Assembly (NCBI GenBank): GCA_946480715.1
Contig: CAMLKK010000002.1
Coordinates: 1-64,000, forward strand
Length of the DNA: 64,000 nt
Source of the DNA: an uncultured Bacteriovorax sp.
Lineage (GTDB): Bacteria; Bdellovibrionota; Bacteriovoracia; Bacteriovoracales; Bacteriovoracaceae
Direction of reading: 5' to 3'
Below, piece by piece: positions 33,094-42,493 of the stretch (its first letter is position 1; each line of letters begins with the position of its first letter). The notes under the pieces were generated by a model, which was not told where the DNA came from, made no database searches, and saw nothing but the letters and a program-made list of their open reading frames with translations. The position numbers were made by a program, and so were the translations under genes.

Positions 33094-35627
33094 AAACACC
33101 CGAGTTAAGTGACTCAAAAAAAGAATTTTACGGAAACTTGGCCTTCATTGGAAATCTTCTCGCCTTACTAGTCGGTATTATCGTTACGCTCGGTTGGACA
33201 TTTGATATTCCGACTTTCAAATCGATACTCCCACATTTCATTTCTATGAAATTTATGACGGCCTTTTGTTTTGGTACACTGGCCATCGGAAATCTTCTGC
33301 AACAGGGAACCAAGAAGCGAAATGATTTGTATGATCTATTTTCAGCTGTTGCATCACTTATCGTTTTTGCTATTTCATTTCTTGTTATTTATGAATATTA
33401 CTTCGGAATCAATTTGGGGATTGATGAAATCGTTTTCCGCGATCCTCGACCTGCCAATGCAAGTGTCTCATGGGTTGCGGGAAGAATGGCGCCGATCACG
33501 GCCACATTGTTTCTTTTTATGTCTATTGCACGACTTCTTCTTTTTCATGTTCGCGCTAGTCTTGCAGGATTCGCACAATCCATTTGCATCATTGTTTTCA
33601 TTCTCGGTTTTCAAACATTCATTAGTTATTTTTTAGGCATTACTTATTCATTCGGTGCTGGTTATCACACTCAAATGGCCATCCATACCGCATTTGGTTT
33701 TGTAGTCATTGCCCTCGCTACAATTGTCGTTCGTCCCTCTTCAGGATGGATGACCGTCGTCTCCTCAGACACTGCTGGCGGTCTCATGGCCCGCAATATG
33801 CTTATCTGGGCGGTACTCGTTCCACCTATCATTCAATGGCTAAATCTTGTTGGGTTACATGCAAATCTTTACGACCAGGATTTTTCCAGTGTCATTCGAG
33901 TAACTGGAAATATTATTTTCTTCACCACAATGGTTTTAAGGAATGCTTCTCAGTTACATAGAAGTTCACTTGAACAAATGCGTGACGAAGCTGAAAAGTT
34001 GAAACTACGAATTGAAACGGAAGCACATCTAGCATCCTTGCTCGAAAGAAAAAAGGTAGAACATGAGTTGATCAAAGCAAGACAAGATGCTTTGGATGCT
34101 GCTCAGGCAAAGTCTACTTTTCTCGCAAATATGAGTCATGAAATCAGAACACCTTTGAACGGCATTATTGGAATGGCCGATCTCCTCATCGATACACCTC
34201 TCAATGATGTTCAGAAAAAGTATACCCAGATTATTCAAAATTCAGGTACAGGGCTTCTATCAATCATCAATGACATCCTCGATTTTTCTAAAATCGATGC
34301 TGGTAAATTGAATCTTGAAATTATCAGTTTTAATTTGGTTAACGTTGTTGAAGAGCAGGCAGAACTCTTAGCGGTAAGAGCTGCAGAAAAAAATCTTTCT
34401 CTTCTTACATATGTAAGCTCCAATGTTCCTTTAAAAGTTAAAGGTGATCCGGGGAGAATCGCGCAAGTTTTATTAAATCTCACGTCCAATGCAGTAAAAT
34501 TTACTTCCGAAGGAAGTGTTGTTATTAAAGTTTGCTTGAAAGAACAGATTGGATCAAAAGGATTATTTCTTTTTGAAGTTATCGATACTGGTATTGGTCT
34601 CACTCAAAAAAAAGCAGATGCACTTTTTACACCTTTCACTCAGGCAGATGACAGTACGGCAAGAAAGTATGGTGGAACAGGATTAGGACTTTCCATTTCA
34701 AAACAACTCGCCGACTTAATGAATGCCAAATTGTGGGTGGAGAGTGTGGAGGGAAAAGGCTCAACTTTCTCTTTTGAAATCGAATTGGAAATCGAAGAGA
34801 GCACTTCACAACCTCATTATGAAGTAAAAGATGTGGCCGGAACCAAAGTTGTTTTTGTAGACGATGATTCAATTGCCAGAGAAATTATCGAACATTATCT
34901 CCTTTCATGGCGAATGCAACCGATTCCTTTTGATGATGCTGAAAAGGCGTGGACATGGTTGAATGCAAATGCCAAAGATCCAGAAGTGGTTCTCATTGAT
35001 AATTTAATGCCTGGAACTAATGGTATTGAATTAGCAGAACGAATGGCCAAGTCAGAAAATCTTCAGCATATCCCGCGCATTCTCATTACGGCCTATGCGA
35101 AAAATTTAACGACTCTATCTAACGATAATCTTTTTAAGAATGTTTTGAGTAAGCCATTTAAACAATCTGATCTTTATAATTCTATTCTCAATGCTTGTAA
35201 CAAACATTTAGTAATTCCAACTCCTGCAGTTGCGAAAACTGCAGCGGTAAAAATGAGTGATAAACGGATACTTGTTGCCGAGGATAATACAGTTAACCAA
35301 TTGCTCGTGACCACTCAATTGAAAAAATTAGGTTACTCAGCTCAAGTTGTGGCCAACGGATTGGAGGCCATTGAGAGTTATTCAAAAGGCGGATTTGATC
35401 TTATTCTCATGGATTGTCAGATGCCCGAGCTTGATGGATATGAAGCAACGATTCGCATTCGTGATCTCGAAAAAAAATCGGGAAAACATATTCCCATTGT
35501 GGCGCTTACGGCGAATGCTTTGAAAGAAGATGAAGACCATTGTCGTGCCGTAGGTATGGATGATTTTATCGCTAAGCCAACTAAACTGGATATTCTTCGC
35601 CGAGTTCTTTCAAAATGGCTTGATTAA
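33081..35627 (+). CDS. Hybrid sensor histidine kinase with two receiver domains
   Basis: 848 residues: six to eight membrane helices in the first 290 residues (MASE-like sensor of unknown ligand), a short coiled coil, HisKA with [15 protein letters not shown], HATPase_c with [15 protein letters not shown] and [10 protein letters not shown], then receiver 1 ([19 protein letters not shown]) and receiver 2 ([23 protein letters not shown]). Both receivers keep the acidic pocket, phospho-acceptor Asp and Lys. With the Hpt gene just upstream it forms a phosphorelay; the output regulator is not adjacent. Confidence 0.95.
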   Translation: MPNLKTPELSDSKKEFYGNLAFIGNLLALLVGIIVTLGWTFDIPTFKSILPHFISMKFMTAFCFGTLAIGNLLQQGTKKRNDLYDLFSAVASLIVFAISFLVIYEYYFGINLGIDEIVFRDPRPANASVSWVAGRMAPITATLFLFMSIARLLLFHVRASLAGFAQSICIIVFILGFQTFISYFLGITYSFGAGYHTQMAIHTAFGFVVIALATIVVRPSSGWMTVVSSDTAGGLMARNMLIWAVLVPPIIQWLNLVGLHANLYDQDFSSVIRVTGNIIFFTTMVLRNASQLHRSSLEQMRDEAEKLKLRIETEAHLASLLERKKVEHELIKARQDALDAAQAKSTFLANMSHEIRTPLNGIIGMADLLIDTPLNDVQKKYTQIIQNSGTGLLSIINDILDFSKIDAGKLNLEIISFNLVNVVEEQAELLAVRAAEKNLSLLTYVSSNVPLKVKGDPGRIAQVLLNLTSNAVKFTSEGSVVIKVCLKEQIGSKGLFLFEVIDTGIGLTQKKADALFTPFTQADDSTARKYGGTGLGLSISKQLADLMNAKLWVESVEGKGSTFSFEIELEIEESTSQPHYEVKDVAGTKVVFVDDDSIAREIIEHYLLSWRMQPIPFDDAEKAWTWLNANAKDPEVVLIDNLMPGTNGIELAERMAKSENLQHIPRILITAYAKNLTTLSNDNLFKNVLSKPFKQSDLYNSILNACNKHLVIPTPAVAKTAAVKMSDKRILVAEDNTVNQLLVTTQLKKLGYSAQVVANGLEAIESYSKGGFDLILMDCQMPELDGYEATIRIRDLEKKSGKHIPIVALTANALKEDEDHCRAVGMDDFIAKPTKLDILRRVLSKWLD

Positions 35628-35680
35628 AAAAGTGTTTGGTTTTCAAATTGCATTCTTATCCATAACGAAAGAGGTGCGTA

Positions 35681-36745
35681 ATGGATATCAGAAAATCAAA
35701 TACTGAATGGAAATTGCCCGAAGAAGAATTTAAGAAGCGCTATCGCAACAATTTCTATGATTCTTATTTTGATTCACACCGCGATCAAATTGAGCAGTTT
35801 GCCGATATTGCATGGAAGGCCTATCTCGAGGGGAGAAAAGCCCCTCACACAAAAAAAGCAGGAAAAAATTTTGCTGATCCTCAATATGATTTAAGTATTG
35901 AGTGGTTGGCCGCAAAAGACGCAATTGATAAGGCCCAAATAGAGCATGAAAAAAAACACGGCCCTCACAAAATATTATTAATCAATGCTTCTCATCGCAA
36001 TGATCATACCTGTCCAGGCGAAATCTCTAAAAGCAGCAGACTCTATCAAAAAGCACTAGAGACGTTAGAGTCTGCCGGAGCTCATGTTGAAACACTGGAG
36101 CTTAATCAGATGAGCTCAGAGTATGCAAAACGCATTTTTCCCTGCAAGGCGTGTGTCTCAACAGCAATGCCTCTCTGCCACTGGCCTTGTTCATGTTATC
36201 CCAACCATGCACTCAACCAGATTAATGATTGGATGAATGATATTTATCCCATGTGGGTGCGAGCTCATGGAATCATGATAATCACTCCTGTTTATTGGCA
36301 TCAATCTCCCAGTGCACTCAAACTCATGATCGATCGGCTTGTTTGCGCTGATGGTGGAAATCCAGATCCCACCACGACTCAAGGAAAGAAAGTTGAACTT
36401 GCCAAAAAAATGGAACTTGATGGATGGAATTATCCTCGGCATTTGAAAGGAAGAGTTTTCTCTGTCGTTGTTCATGGAGATGCGATGGGAGTTGATGATT
36501 CTAAAAATACTCTTTGTGATTGGCTGGAAGAGATGGAGCTCACTCCGACAGGAAATTTGGGAAAGATCGGACGATACGTTGGTTATTTCAAACCCTATGC
36601 AACCAGCCACCAAGATTTAGATCATGATGAAAATATTTTTCAGGAAGTGGTGAACGCCGCCAAGGCCCTTCTTTCATCTGTGCAGGCCAATCGTGAAAAT
36701 AAACTTCAGTTTTCTCCTGAGCTGGAAGATCCGAGACCCAAGTGA
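35681..36745 (+). CDS. Flavodoxin-fold NAD(P)H-dependent oxidoreductase
   Basis: 354 residues. After about 85 N-terminal residues of unknown role, an FMN-reductase-like domain begins KILLINASHRNDHTCPGEIS with the phosphate-binding loop, continues IMIITPVYWHQSPSALKLMIDR (flavin contacts in two parts), and contains a Cys-rich insertion (FPCKACVSTAMPLCHW) that may bind metal. Stop overlaps the GTG of the DUF488 gene. Substrate unknown. Confidence 0.85.
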   Translation: MDIRKSNTEWKLPEEEFKKRYRNNFYDSYFDSHRDQIEQFADIAWKAYLEGRKAPHTKKAGKNFADPQYDLSIEWLAAKDAIDKAQIEHEKKHGPHKILLINASHRNDHTCPGEISKSSRLYQKALETLESAGAHVETLELNQMSSEYAKRIFPCKACVSTAMPLCHWPCSCYPNHALNQINDWMNDIYPMWVRAHGIMIITPVYWHQSPSALKLMIDRLVCADGGNPDPTTTQGKKVELAKKMELDGWNYPRHLKGRVFSVVVHGDAMGVDDSKNTLCDWLEEMELTPTGNLGKIGRYVGYFKPYATSHQDLDHDENIFQEVVNAAKALLSSVQANRENKLQFSPELEDPRPK

Positions 36746-37266
36746 AAACCATTTTTACGATTGGACATTCAACTCATTCAACTCGTGAGTTTATAAAAAT
36801 TCTAAAATCTTTTGAGATTGAAATACTCATAGATATTCGTCATTATCCTGGCTCTCGTCACTGTCCGCAGTTTGGAAAAACGCGTTTAAAAAATAATCTC
36901 GAGCGCAATCATATTAACTATCAACACATAGTTGAACTTGGTGGTCGAAGAAGACCTGATAAAGAATCTGATCTCAATGATGCCTGGAGAAGTCCCCAGT
37001 TTCGTGGATATGCGGATTGGATGCAAACAAAAGAATTCAAAAAAGCTTTGCGCGAATTAATGAAAATTGCACGCAAACATCGAACAGTCATCATGTGTTC
37101 GGAAGCAGTTCCCTGGAGATGTCATCGTTCATTAGTTGGCGATGCACTGCTTGCCAGAGGTTTTGATGTTCAGGATATTTTCGCTGAAGAAAAATCAAAA
37201 CCTCATAAGCCCTTTCCTTTTGCTAAATTTGAGGGGACTGAAGTGACTTATCCTTCCGAGGCCTAA
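36742..37266 (+). CDS. DUF488 family protein
   Basis: 174 residues starting at GTG 36742, overlapping the previous stop as GTGA. Family motifs are present: FTIGHSTHSTREF, LIDIRHYPGSRHCPQF, ELGGRR and the C-terminal VIMCSEAVPWRCHRSLVGDAL. Function is unknown; the CxE..CHR region resembles a metal or nucleotide site. The last 44 bases overlap the convergent SGNH-hydrolase gene. Confidence 0.88.
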   Translation: MKTIFTIGHSTHSTREFIKILKSFEIEILIDIRHYPGSRHCPQFGKTRLKNNLERNHINYQHIVELGGRRRPDKESDLNDAWRSPQFRGYADWMQTKEFKKALRELMKIARKHRTVIMCSEAVPWRCHRSLVGDALLARGFDVQDIFAEEKSKPHKPFPFAKFEGTEVTYPSEA

Positions 37267-37840
37267 GCTGATAATACAATCCGGAATTGGCGAGATATTG
37301 AGCGCAATAATGATTTCCTTCATTGGTTAAATGGAGTCCATCACTAAAATGATGATCATTCATCTGCAATACGCATTCAAGTGGATCATAAACGAGAAAG
37401 TTTCTATCGATCGTACAAATATCCTCTAATAGTGCATTCACTTTTTTCGCATTATTTTTTACAACTTCCGCAAAAGGTCCGAGTGGTAAATCTATTAACG
37501 GTAACTTTCCGATGATAGCAGGCATTTCATGTTCATGAAGATGATTAAAAAATCGTTTTGTGTTTGTTTCGAAGCTTGTTCCAACTTGATTGCGAATGGC
37601 ATCCCAGAAAAAAAGATCTAGGGCCATCACTACTGATGCCGAGTGGTTTTTTAAATCGAGGCCCGAAGTACTATTGATACTTGTGGCCCCGTTAAACGCC
37701 AGATTTTTAATCTTAGTATCGGGATTAATCATGCGAGCAAATACTTCACTAGGGCCGCCATTGGTCGTTCCATATCCAGCAGATATACTCGCGCCAATGA
37801 TAAGTGGACGTGAAAAAAGATCGCGTATTGCCTGTGTCAT
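37223..37840 (-). CDS. SGNH/GDSL-type hydrolase
   Basis: 205 residues with the nucleophile block IIGASISAGYG (GDSL variant GASIS), a conserved Asn-containing block near AFNGATS, and the catalytic Asp-His block FSDGLHLTNEG near the C-terminus. No signal peptide, so it is cytosolic. It could be an acyl esterase. Convergent overlap with DUF488. Confidence 0.75.
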   Translation of the reverse strand: MTQAIRDLFSRPLIIGASISAGYGTTNGGPSEVFARMINPDTKIKNLAFNGATSINSTSGLDLKNHSASVVMALDLFFWDAIRNQVGTSFETNTKRFFNHLHEHEMPAIIGKLPLIDLPLGPFAEVVKNNAKKVNALLEDICTIDRNFLVYDPLECVLQMNDHHFSDGLHLTNEGNHYCAQYLANSGLYYQLRPRKDKSLQSPQI

Positions 37841-37945
37841 TTAGTCATCCTTTTTTGTTATCAACACACCAGACTACCAACGATGATTTTCTTCGGCAAA
37901 CTTCACCCTCTTTCTCCGTGCAGGTCTCTCAAGTAAAATAGATGA

Positions 37946-38890
37946 ATGCGCCTGATATTTGTTTTATTTACGGTATTTTTCTCAGTTAATGGTTTGGCCG
38001 GTGATTATGATTTTTCTTATCAATATAAATTTCGTCCAACGGGATTTAGTATTGAACTGGACGAGCTGACGAAACATTTTGAAGAAAAAAGTTTTAATCG
38101 TTTAAGTGCGTTCCCAGTGGGAAATCTTCCTTTTGTTCATGCAGATGAAGTTCTTTATTCGAGTTCACATGCAGGTACAATCTTTATCAAATTGGGTTTG
38201 ATTGCACCAGTTGAACAAAGATTTAAACTCATCACATCTGGAAATCTTACGCTCTATCATACGAACTCAGCAAGTATCGCATTTTTTGATTTTACTCCTC
38301 ACGAAGTACAAGTCTTGAGTTCCGGTCTTTCGCAAAAAGTATCGTACAATGTAATGGATGTTTTTATTCCAACAGCTGAAGCGAGTGATCAGATTTTCTG
38401 CCATGTCGATGTGAAAAATAGCTTCTCAAACCTGGAGCAGGTGAGTGATAAAATTAATCAGTCTCTACTTGTAAAAAAAATTGGTGAATGTGCTCTCATG
38501 GCATTAAAGGGTGTAGAAGGGAACGTTGAAGATATAAAAAAGTTTTTTTCTAATCTCAGCGATCCAAAAAAAATGTGGAACGAGATGAAACAAAATTACG
38601 ATCAACTCAAACACCTCGTCACAAACTTTACTGCTGAACTTCAGAGTTTTTATAAGACAATGAGTGGTCTGACAGTTCAGGATATGCTGGATATTGGTTG
38701 CAAGATGGTAGGAGATATTGGTTCACAATTTCTTATCGCTGCTACTGGAGCAGGAGCGGGCATAGCGGTAACGAAACTAGTAACTATGACTCTGCCTAAA
38801 CTGCAAAGATTGAAAAAACTTCTAGAACTCTCACAACGTGGAAAAATTTCCAAACAGACAGCGAAGGAGTCACTCAGCTGTGCGATTTAA
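37946..38890 (+). CDS. Exported protein, first of a pair with a RelE-like partner
   Basis: 314 residues with signal peptide MRLIFVLFTVFFSVNGLAG. An N-terminal beta-rich part is followed near residue 140 by helical segments, then a Gly/Ala-rich hydrophobic hairpin (GSQFLIAATGAGAGIAVTKL) near 270 that resembles the pretoxin or membrane-interacting stretches of polymorphic toxins. The stop overlaps the start region of the next gene. No family recognised. Confidence 0.65.
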   Translation: MRLIFVLFTVFFSVNGLAGDYDFSYQYKFRPTGFSIELDELTKHFEEKSFNRLSAFPVGNLPFVHADEVLYSSSHAGTIFIKLGLIAPVEQRFKLITSGNLTLYHTNSASIAFFDFTPHEVQVLSSGLSQKVSYNVMDVFIPTAEASDQIFCHVDVKNSFSNLEQVSDKINQSLLVKKIGECALMALKGVEGNVEDIKKFFSNLSDPKKMWNEMKQNYDQLKHLVTNFTAELQSFYKTMSGLTVQDMLDIGCKMVGDIGSQFLIAATGAGAGIAVTKLVTMTLPKLQRLKKLLELSQRGKISKQTAKESLSCAI

Positions 38891-39398
38891 AATATTTTTA
38901 ATTTTAATTCTCTCTGTTTTTAATGTTCATGCGATTGATTGCAATCTCATGAAACATTTGACTGATCCGAAACTTGCAGACAATCTGAAGTTCTGGGAAG
39001 AGTATGGGACACTTTCGAATTCAGGAAAACTAAATGATCGAACACTAAAAGATCTGCTCAAAAAACATAATTCTGAACCACCTGAAGTTCACGTTACCGC
39101 AAAACCAGCTCCACGAGAGCCTATTAACTATTCTTCGACTAAAAAAGCTGATAAAGAAATCTCTCAGCTTTCACCTGTTTTAAAAAAACATTACGAAGAA
39201 TTTATGACATTAATGTCTGACAAATCAGGCCTGCAGCAGCTTTATGCGAATCCAGGACGGTGGCATATGGAAAAGATCAAGGCCAAGGCCGATCACTACA
39301 CCGTTAGACTCAATGGCGGTGTTCGAGTGCTTTTTAAAATGGAAAAGAACGAAATTAGCATTATTGAAGTTAATGCCGCCAAAATCCACGCTATCTAA
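38880..39398 (+). CDS. Exported protein with C-terminal RelE/ParE-like domain
   Basis: 172 residues from GTG 38880, with AAGGAG upstream and signal peptide (MRFKIFLILILSVFNVHA). The last 85 residues read like a RelE-superfamily toxin: SPVLKKHYEEFMTLM helix, the loop GRWHMEKIKAKADHYTVRL, then GGVRVLFKMEKNEISIIEVN. A signal peptide on such a domain is not typical of a chromosomal toxin-antitoxin system and suggests an exported RNase or interaction module. It overlaps the previous gene by 11 bases. No antitoxin gene follows. Confidence 0.65.
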   Translation: MRFKIFLILILSVFNVHAIDCNLMKHLTDPKLADNLKFWEEYGTLSNSGKLNDRTLKDLLKKHNSEPPEVHVTAKPAPREPINYSSTKKADKEISQLSPVLKKHYEEFMTLMSDKSGLQQLYANPGRWHMEKIKAKADHYTVRLNGGVRVLFKMEKNEISIIEVNAAKIHAI

Positions 39399-39452
39399 CC
39401 GTTAGTTCGAATTAGGTGACTATCTAAGTCCGTTATAGATTTTCAAGCATCC

Positions 39453-39478
39453 TCTTCTTCTATTCGATAAGAAGAAGA
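39453..39478 (+). promoter_or_regulatory. Perfect hairpin abutting the mlaE-like start codon
   Basis: TCTTCTTCT, loop ATTCGATA, AGAAGAAGA: nine perfect pairs. The second arm covers the purine-rich region before the start and includes the A of ATG 39478. Confidence 0.55.
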
Positions 39479-40278
39479 TGTTGAACTCAATAGACCGAAT
39501 TGGAAAATTACCTTTCGACCTTTACCGAACTCTCAAAGCGATGGTTATTTTTCTCTATTTGAGTTTTCGTACGACATTAACACTTGAATGGCGCTCACTT
39601 TCTCCCATTTTATCCATTCTGATTTCTCAGATCTACTTCACCGGGTTCCAGGCCTTGCCACTCATTACTTTCATCGCACTCGCCACTGGAAGCGTTGTCG
39701 TCCTCCAATCGGCCGCTCAACTCACTCTTTTAGGTTCAAAGGAGATGATGGGAAATATTCTTGTCGTCACTATTATTCGAGAATTAGGCCCTCTTCTAAC
39801 AGCATTGATAGTCATAGCTCGTTCAGGTACAGCCGTTGCAACTGAACTAGGGTCTATGCAAGTTAATAAAGAGATCGAATCGCTGCGATCTGTAAGCATT
39901 GATCCCTATGGTTATGTCGTTTTTCCCCGTTTGCTTGGTGGTGTAATCAGTCTGGTGAGTTTAGCTTTTTATTTCAATTGTATCGCACTCATTGGCGGAT
40001 TCATCGTTGGACATTTTGTCAGCGATTTAAGTCTGACATTTTATCTTGATGTGCTCGCACAATCATTAACGATGGAAGATATCGCTCTTAACATTATTAA
40101 AAATTCGCTTTCGGGATTAATTATTTTCACTATTGCTACTTATTATGGAATGGGAGTGAAAGGTGCACCTCATGAAGTTCCCATGGCCACCACCAGGGCA
40201 GTCGTTCATAGTATCATGTGTGTGGTCGCTTTTAATGTATCGATAACGATTTATATGTTTGCCAGGGCCCTTGCATGA
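39478..40278 (+). CDS. MlaE-type ABC permease of an MCE lipid transporter
   Basis: 266 residues of the MlaE/YrbE family with about five membrane helices and the conserved block IRELGPLLTALIVIARSG followed by ELGSMQVNKEIESL. It moves phospholipids or related lipids at the inner membrane. It heads a three-gene operon with a degenerate ATPase and an MlaD-like protein, overlapping the ATPase start by 4 bases. Its start lies in a hairpin. Confidence 0.92.
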   Translation: MLNSIDRIGKLPFDLYRTLKAMVIFLYLSFRTTLTLEWRSLSPILSILISQIYFTGFQALPLITFIALATGSVVVLQSAAQLTLLGSKEMMGNILVVTIIRELGPLLTALIVIARSGTAVATELGSMQVNKEIESLRSVSIDPYGYVVFPRLLGGVISLVSLAFYFNCIALIGGFIVGHFVSDLSLTFYLDVLAQSLTMEDIALNIIKNSLSGLIIFTIATYYGMGVKGAPHEVPMATTRAVVHSIMCVVAFNVSITIYMFARALA

Positions 40279-40982
40279 AAAGAACCTCAATCGAGAAAAT
40301 CGAATTTAAAAAAATGGGATTTTATTATGTAGAGAATAAAAAAGTTTTCGAGAACGTAGATGCTCTTTTTCTCCCTGATGATGTTAATTACCTGCAAGGT
40401 CCAAGGGGATCGGGAAAAAATAGTCTTATAAAACTACTGTTAGGTTTGCAATCACCAACTGCGGGAGATTTTTGTCTTAACGGCCAGAGAGTCAATGATC
40501 TGAGCTATAAAGAGTTTGATCCGTATAGGCTCAACATGGGACATTCTTTCGATGCTGGTGGCTTAATTAATAATTTAAGTCTCTTTGAGAATTTTATGTT
40601 GATTCTCAACTATCATGATGCCCAGTCTAATAATCAAAGATCACAAATGATCATAGACTTATTAAAAGTATTCGATCTTCAAGATCAAAAGCATCTACGT
40701 CCAGCGTTTTTGTCTGGAAGTGCAAGAAAAGCCGCTTCTGTTTTAAGGGCCTTTCTTCTAAGACCGGAAGTTCTCATCCTTAATGATCCAACACAGGGAT
40801 TGAGCGTTGAACATATTGATCCTCTAGTCGATCTCATCAATCAACATAAAAAAGAGCATCAACTGAAGTTTGTCTTCATTTCAAGTGACGATCAAAAACT
40901 AATCGATAAACTTCCGGGAAAAATTTTAGATGTAACGACCAGGGGATTTTTTGAAAAAACATCTCTGAGGAGAGTGGGCTAA
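40275..40982 (+). CDS. MlaF-like ABC ATPase homologue with degenerate catalytic motifs
   Basis: 235 residues in the position and fold of MlaF. The nucleotide-site residues differ from an active ATPase: Walker A is GPRGSGKN (Asn49 for Ser/Thr), the Q-loop has Asp93 (SFDAGGL), the signature is LSGSA, Walker B is LILND with Asn170 and Asp171 in place of Asp-Glu, and the H-loop has Ser204 in place of His (ISSDDQ). The frame is open and the gene overlaps mlaE by 4 bases, so it is expressed as a protein. It may be a non-hydrolysing or regulatory subunit. Confidence 0.85.
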   Translation: MKRTSIEKIEFKKMGFYYVENKKVFENVDALFLPDDVNYLQGPRGSGKNSLIKLLLGLQSPTAGDFCLNGQRVNDLSYKEFDPYRLNMGHSFDAGGLINNLSLFENFMLILNYHDAQSNNQRSQMIIDLLKVFDLQDQKHLRPAFLSGSARKAASVLRAFLLRPEVLILNDPTQGLSVEHIDPLVDLINQHKKEHQLKFVFISSDDQKLIDKLPGKILDVTTRGFFEKTSLRRVG

Positions 40983-41798
40983 ATGAACAAATATAAATTC
41001 AATCCGTATGAAAGAGCTGTAGGCTTTTTTATCTGTTTCGCCATGACTGGTTCGTTCATTATAGGACTAGGTTTAGCTGTTAAGAAAAACTGGTTTGAAG
41101 AAAAGTTAGTGTTTTCAACTTACGCTCACTCCGCTGCTAATTTGCGAGAGGGTAGTACTGTCCTTCTTTCAGGTCTAAAAGTAGGAAGGGTGGAAAAAAT
41201 TGAATTGGATCCTGATATGAAAATCAAAGTCTCCTTCACAATTCTAAAAGAGTTTGGTCATTTGATGACAGAAGGAATGAAAGTTCAGTTTATCAGGCCG
41301 TATATCATCGGTGATAAATCTCTTACGTTAATTCCTGGTAACTCTCGTGGGCGATTGCTTGCTCAAGGAGAATCGCTACCGTTAATGCCAACACTGGATC
41401 TGATGGAAGTTGCTAATGGTGAAAAGTTGGAAACGATGGTGGCAAAAGTAGAAGGCATTCTGGATAATTTGAATGATATTACAGTACAAGTTGGTGAGAA
41501 GAAAAAAATCAAAAAGACGATCGACGATTTAAATTTTACTCTGGCTGAAGTGAGAAAAGTGATGCCTCATCTAACTGCAAATGTACCAGCTACTTCACAG
41601 CATTTAGCTAAAACAATTGAAAATTTATCTGGCTTAACTTCATCAATTAAAACATTGCAACCTGAAGGCGCAAAAACAATTGAACTCCTGAATGAATCAC
41701 TCATAACATTAAAGGCCATGCAAAAATCTTTTTTCATGAAAGGTAATGTTGAAGAAGTTAAAAAAGAGATGCAGGAGCGCGTTCCTGCAAGTCAGTAA
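40983..41798 (+). CDS. MlaD-like MCE-domain protein
   Basis: 271 residues: one N-terminal membrane helix, one MCE domain (residues 40-125, with HSAANLREGSTVLLSGLKVGRV), then a helical tail of about 130 residues that probably forms a coiled coil or ring. It starts one base after the ATPase stop, ATG with GGAGAG upstream. It binds lipid and docks on the MlaE-like permease. No MlaA, MlaB or MlaC homologue is seen in the operon. Confidence 0.9.
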   Translation: MNKYKFNPYERAVGFFICFAMTGSFIIGLGLAVKKNWFEEKLVFSTYAHSAANLREGSTVLLSGLKVGRVEKIELDPDMKIKVSFTILKEFGHLMTEGMKVQFIRPYIIGDKSLTLIPGNSRGRLLAQGESLPLMPTLDLMEVANGEKLETMVAKVEGILDNLNDITVQVGEKKKIKKTIDDLNFTLAEVRKVMPHLTANVPATSQHLAKTIENLSGLTSSIKTLQPEGAKTIELLNESLITLKAMQKSFFMKGNVEEVKKEMQERVPASQ

Positions 41799-41868
41799 TC
41801 AACTGAATATTCATCATTCGGTTTAAGCTTCACTTTGCGTCTTTTTGCCTGAGGTGCAGTTCTGTTAG

Positions 41869-41880
41869 AGTGAATTCACT
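41869..41880. promoter_or_regulatory. 12-base palindrome upstream of the exported helical protein
   Basis: AGTGAATTCACT, 17 bases before ATG 41898: possible operator or start-site palindrome. Confidence 0.25.
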
Positions 41881-41897
41881 TTAACCAGGAGCGATCT

Positions 41898-42452
41898 ATG
41901 GGCATTCTAAAAAATATGACAATTTCACTAATCGTAACTCTTGCTTCGACTGCAGTAATGGCCTCACCTTCAAACGTTGCCACAACAACCTCCAGACAGG
42001 TTCAGCAACAACCTAACTTTGATCCACAAAAGTTTAGAGAAGAAATGGTGAGAATGGATCAAGAAACTTCAAAAATGAGTTTGGAACATATCGAGAAGTT
42101 GAGACAGATGAGCCTAAAAAACACCAATACTCTCTATGATAAAATTGCAGCTGACCAAAAAATGTTAGAAAAAATGAGACACGACAATATTCGAAGCGGA
42201 AAAGACGGAACTGAAGTCATAGCAAAATCTCAGCAATCTCAAAAAGAAATTGCCAAACTTGGTGAAGAATTAGGAAGCCAAATTCAGGCAGAAGAGTTAA
42301 AATTTCAAAAAGTAATGGCCAAACGTCAAGCGGAGGTCCAGGAGTTCACTACGAGACAGGCCAATCAAACGGCCGGCTCAATTTCAGTGAATGAACCTTC
42401 TTCGCAACCGCCTTCAACAACAAACAGGGCGCCGTCTTCAGTTAGAAGATAA
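41898..42452 (+). CDS. Exported helical protein of unknown function
   Basis: 184 residues with signal peptide (MGILKNMTISLIVTLASTAVMA, cut after VMA). The mature part is Gln-, Glu- and Met-rich and long-helical (residues 50-150, likely coiled coil), with a Pro/Ser/Gln-rich tail. AGGAG upstream of the ATG. No domain recognised. Followed by an intrinsic terminator. Confidence 0.7.
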   Translation: MGILKNMTISLIVTLASTAVMASPSNVATTTSRQVQQQPNFDPQKFREEMVRMDQETSKMSLEHIEKLRQMSLKNTNTLYDKIAADQKMLEKMRHDNIRSGKDGTEVIAKSQQSQKEIAKLGEELGSQIQAEELKFQKVMAKRQAEVQEFTTRQANQTAGSISVNEPSSQPPSTTNRAPSSVRR

Positions 42453-42464
42453 AATAATTTAAAC

Positions 42465-42493
42465 AAGGGCCTTCTTTTGGAGGCCCTTTTTTT
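42465..42493 (+). terminator. Rho-independent terminator that also holds the next gene's Shine-Dalgarno
   Basis: AAGGGCCT, TCTTTTGG, AGGCCCTT, then a T run ending at the ATG 42494. GGAGG at 42479-42483 lies across loop and second arm, 10 bases before that ATG. The same bases thus end one transcript and could open the next. Confidence 0.7.

Noticed and set aside
33746..33961. ORF inside the hybrid kinase in another frame
   Set aside because: Shadow of the membrane segment of the kinase.
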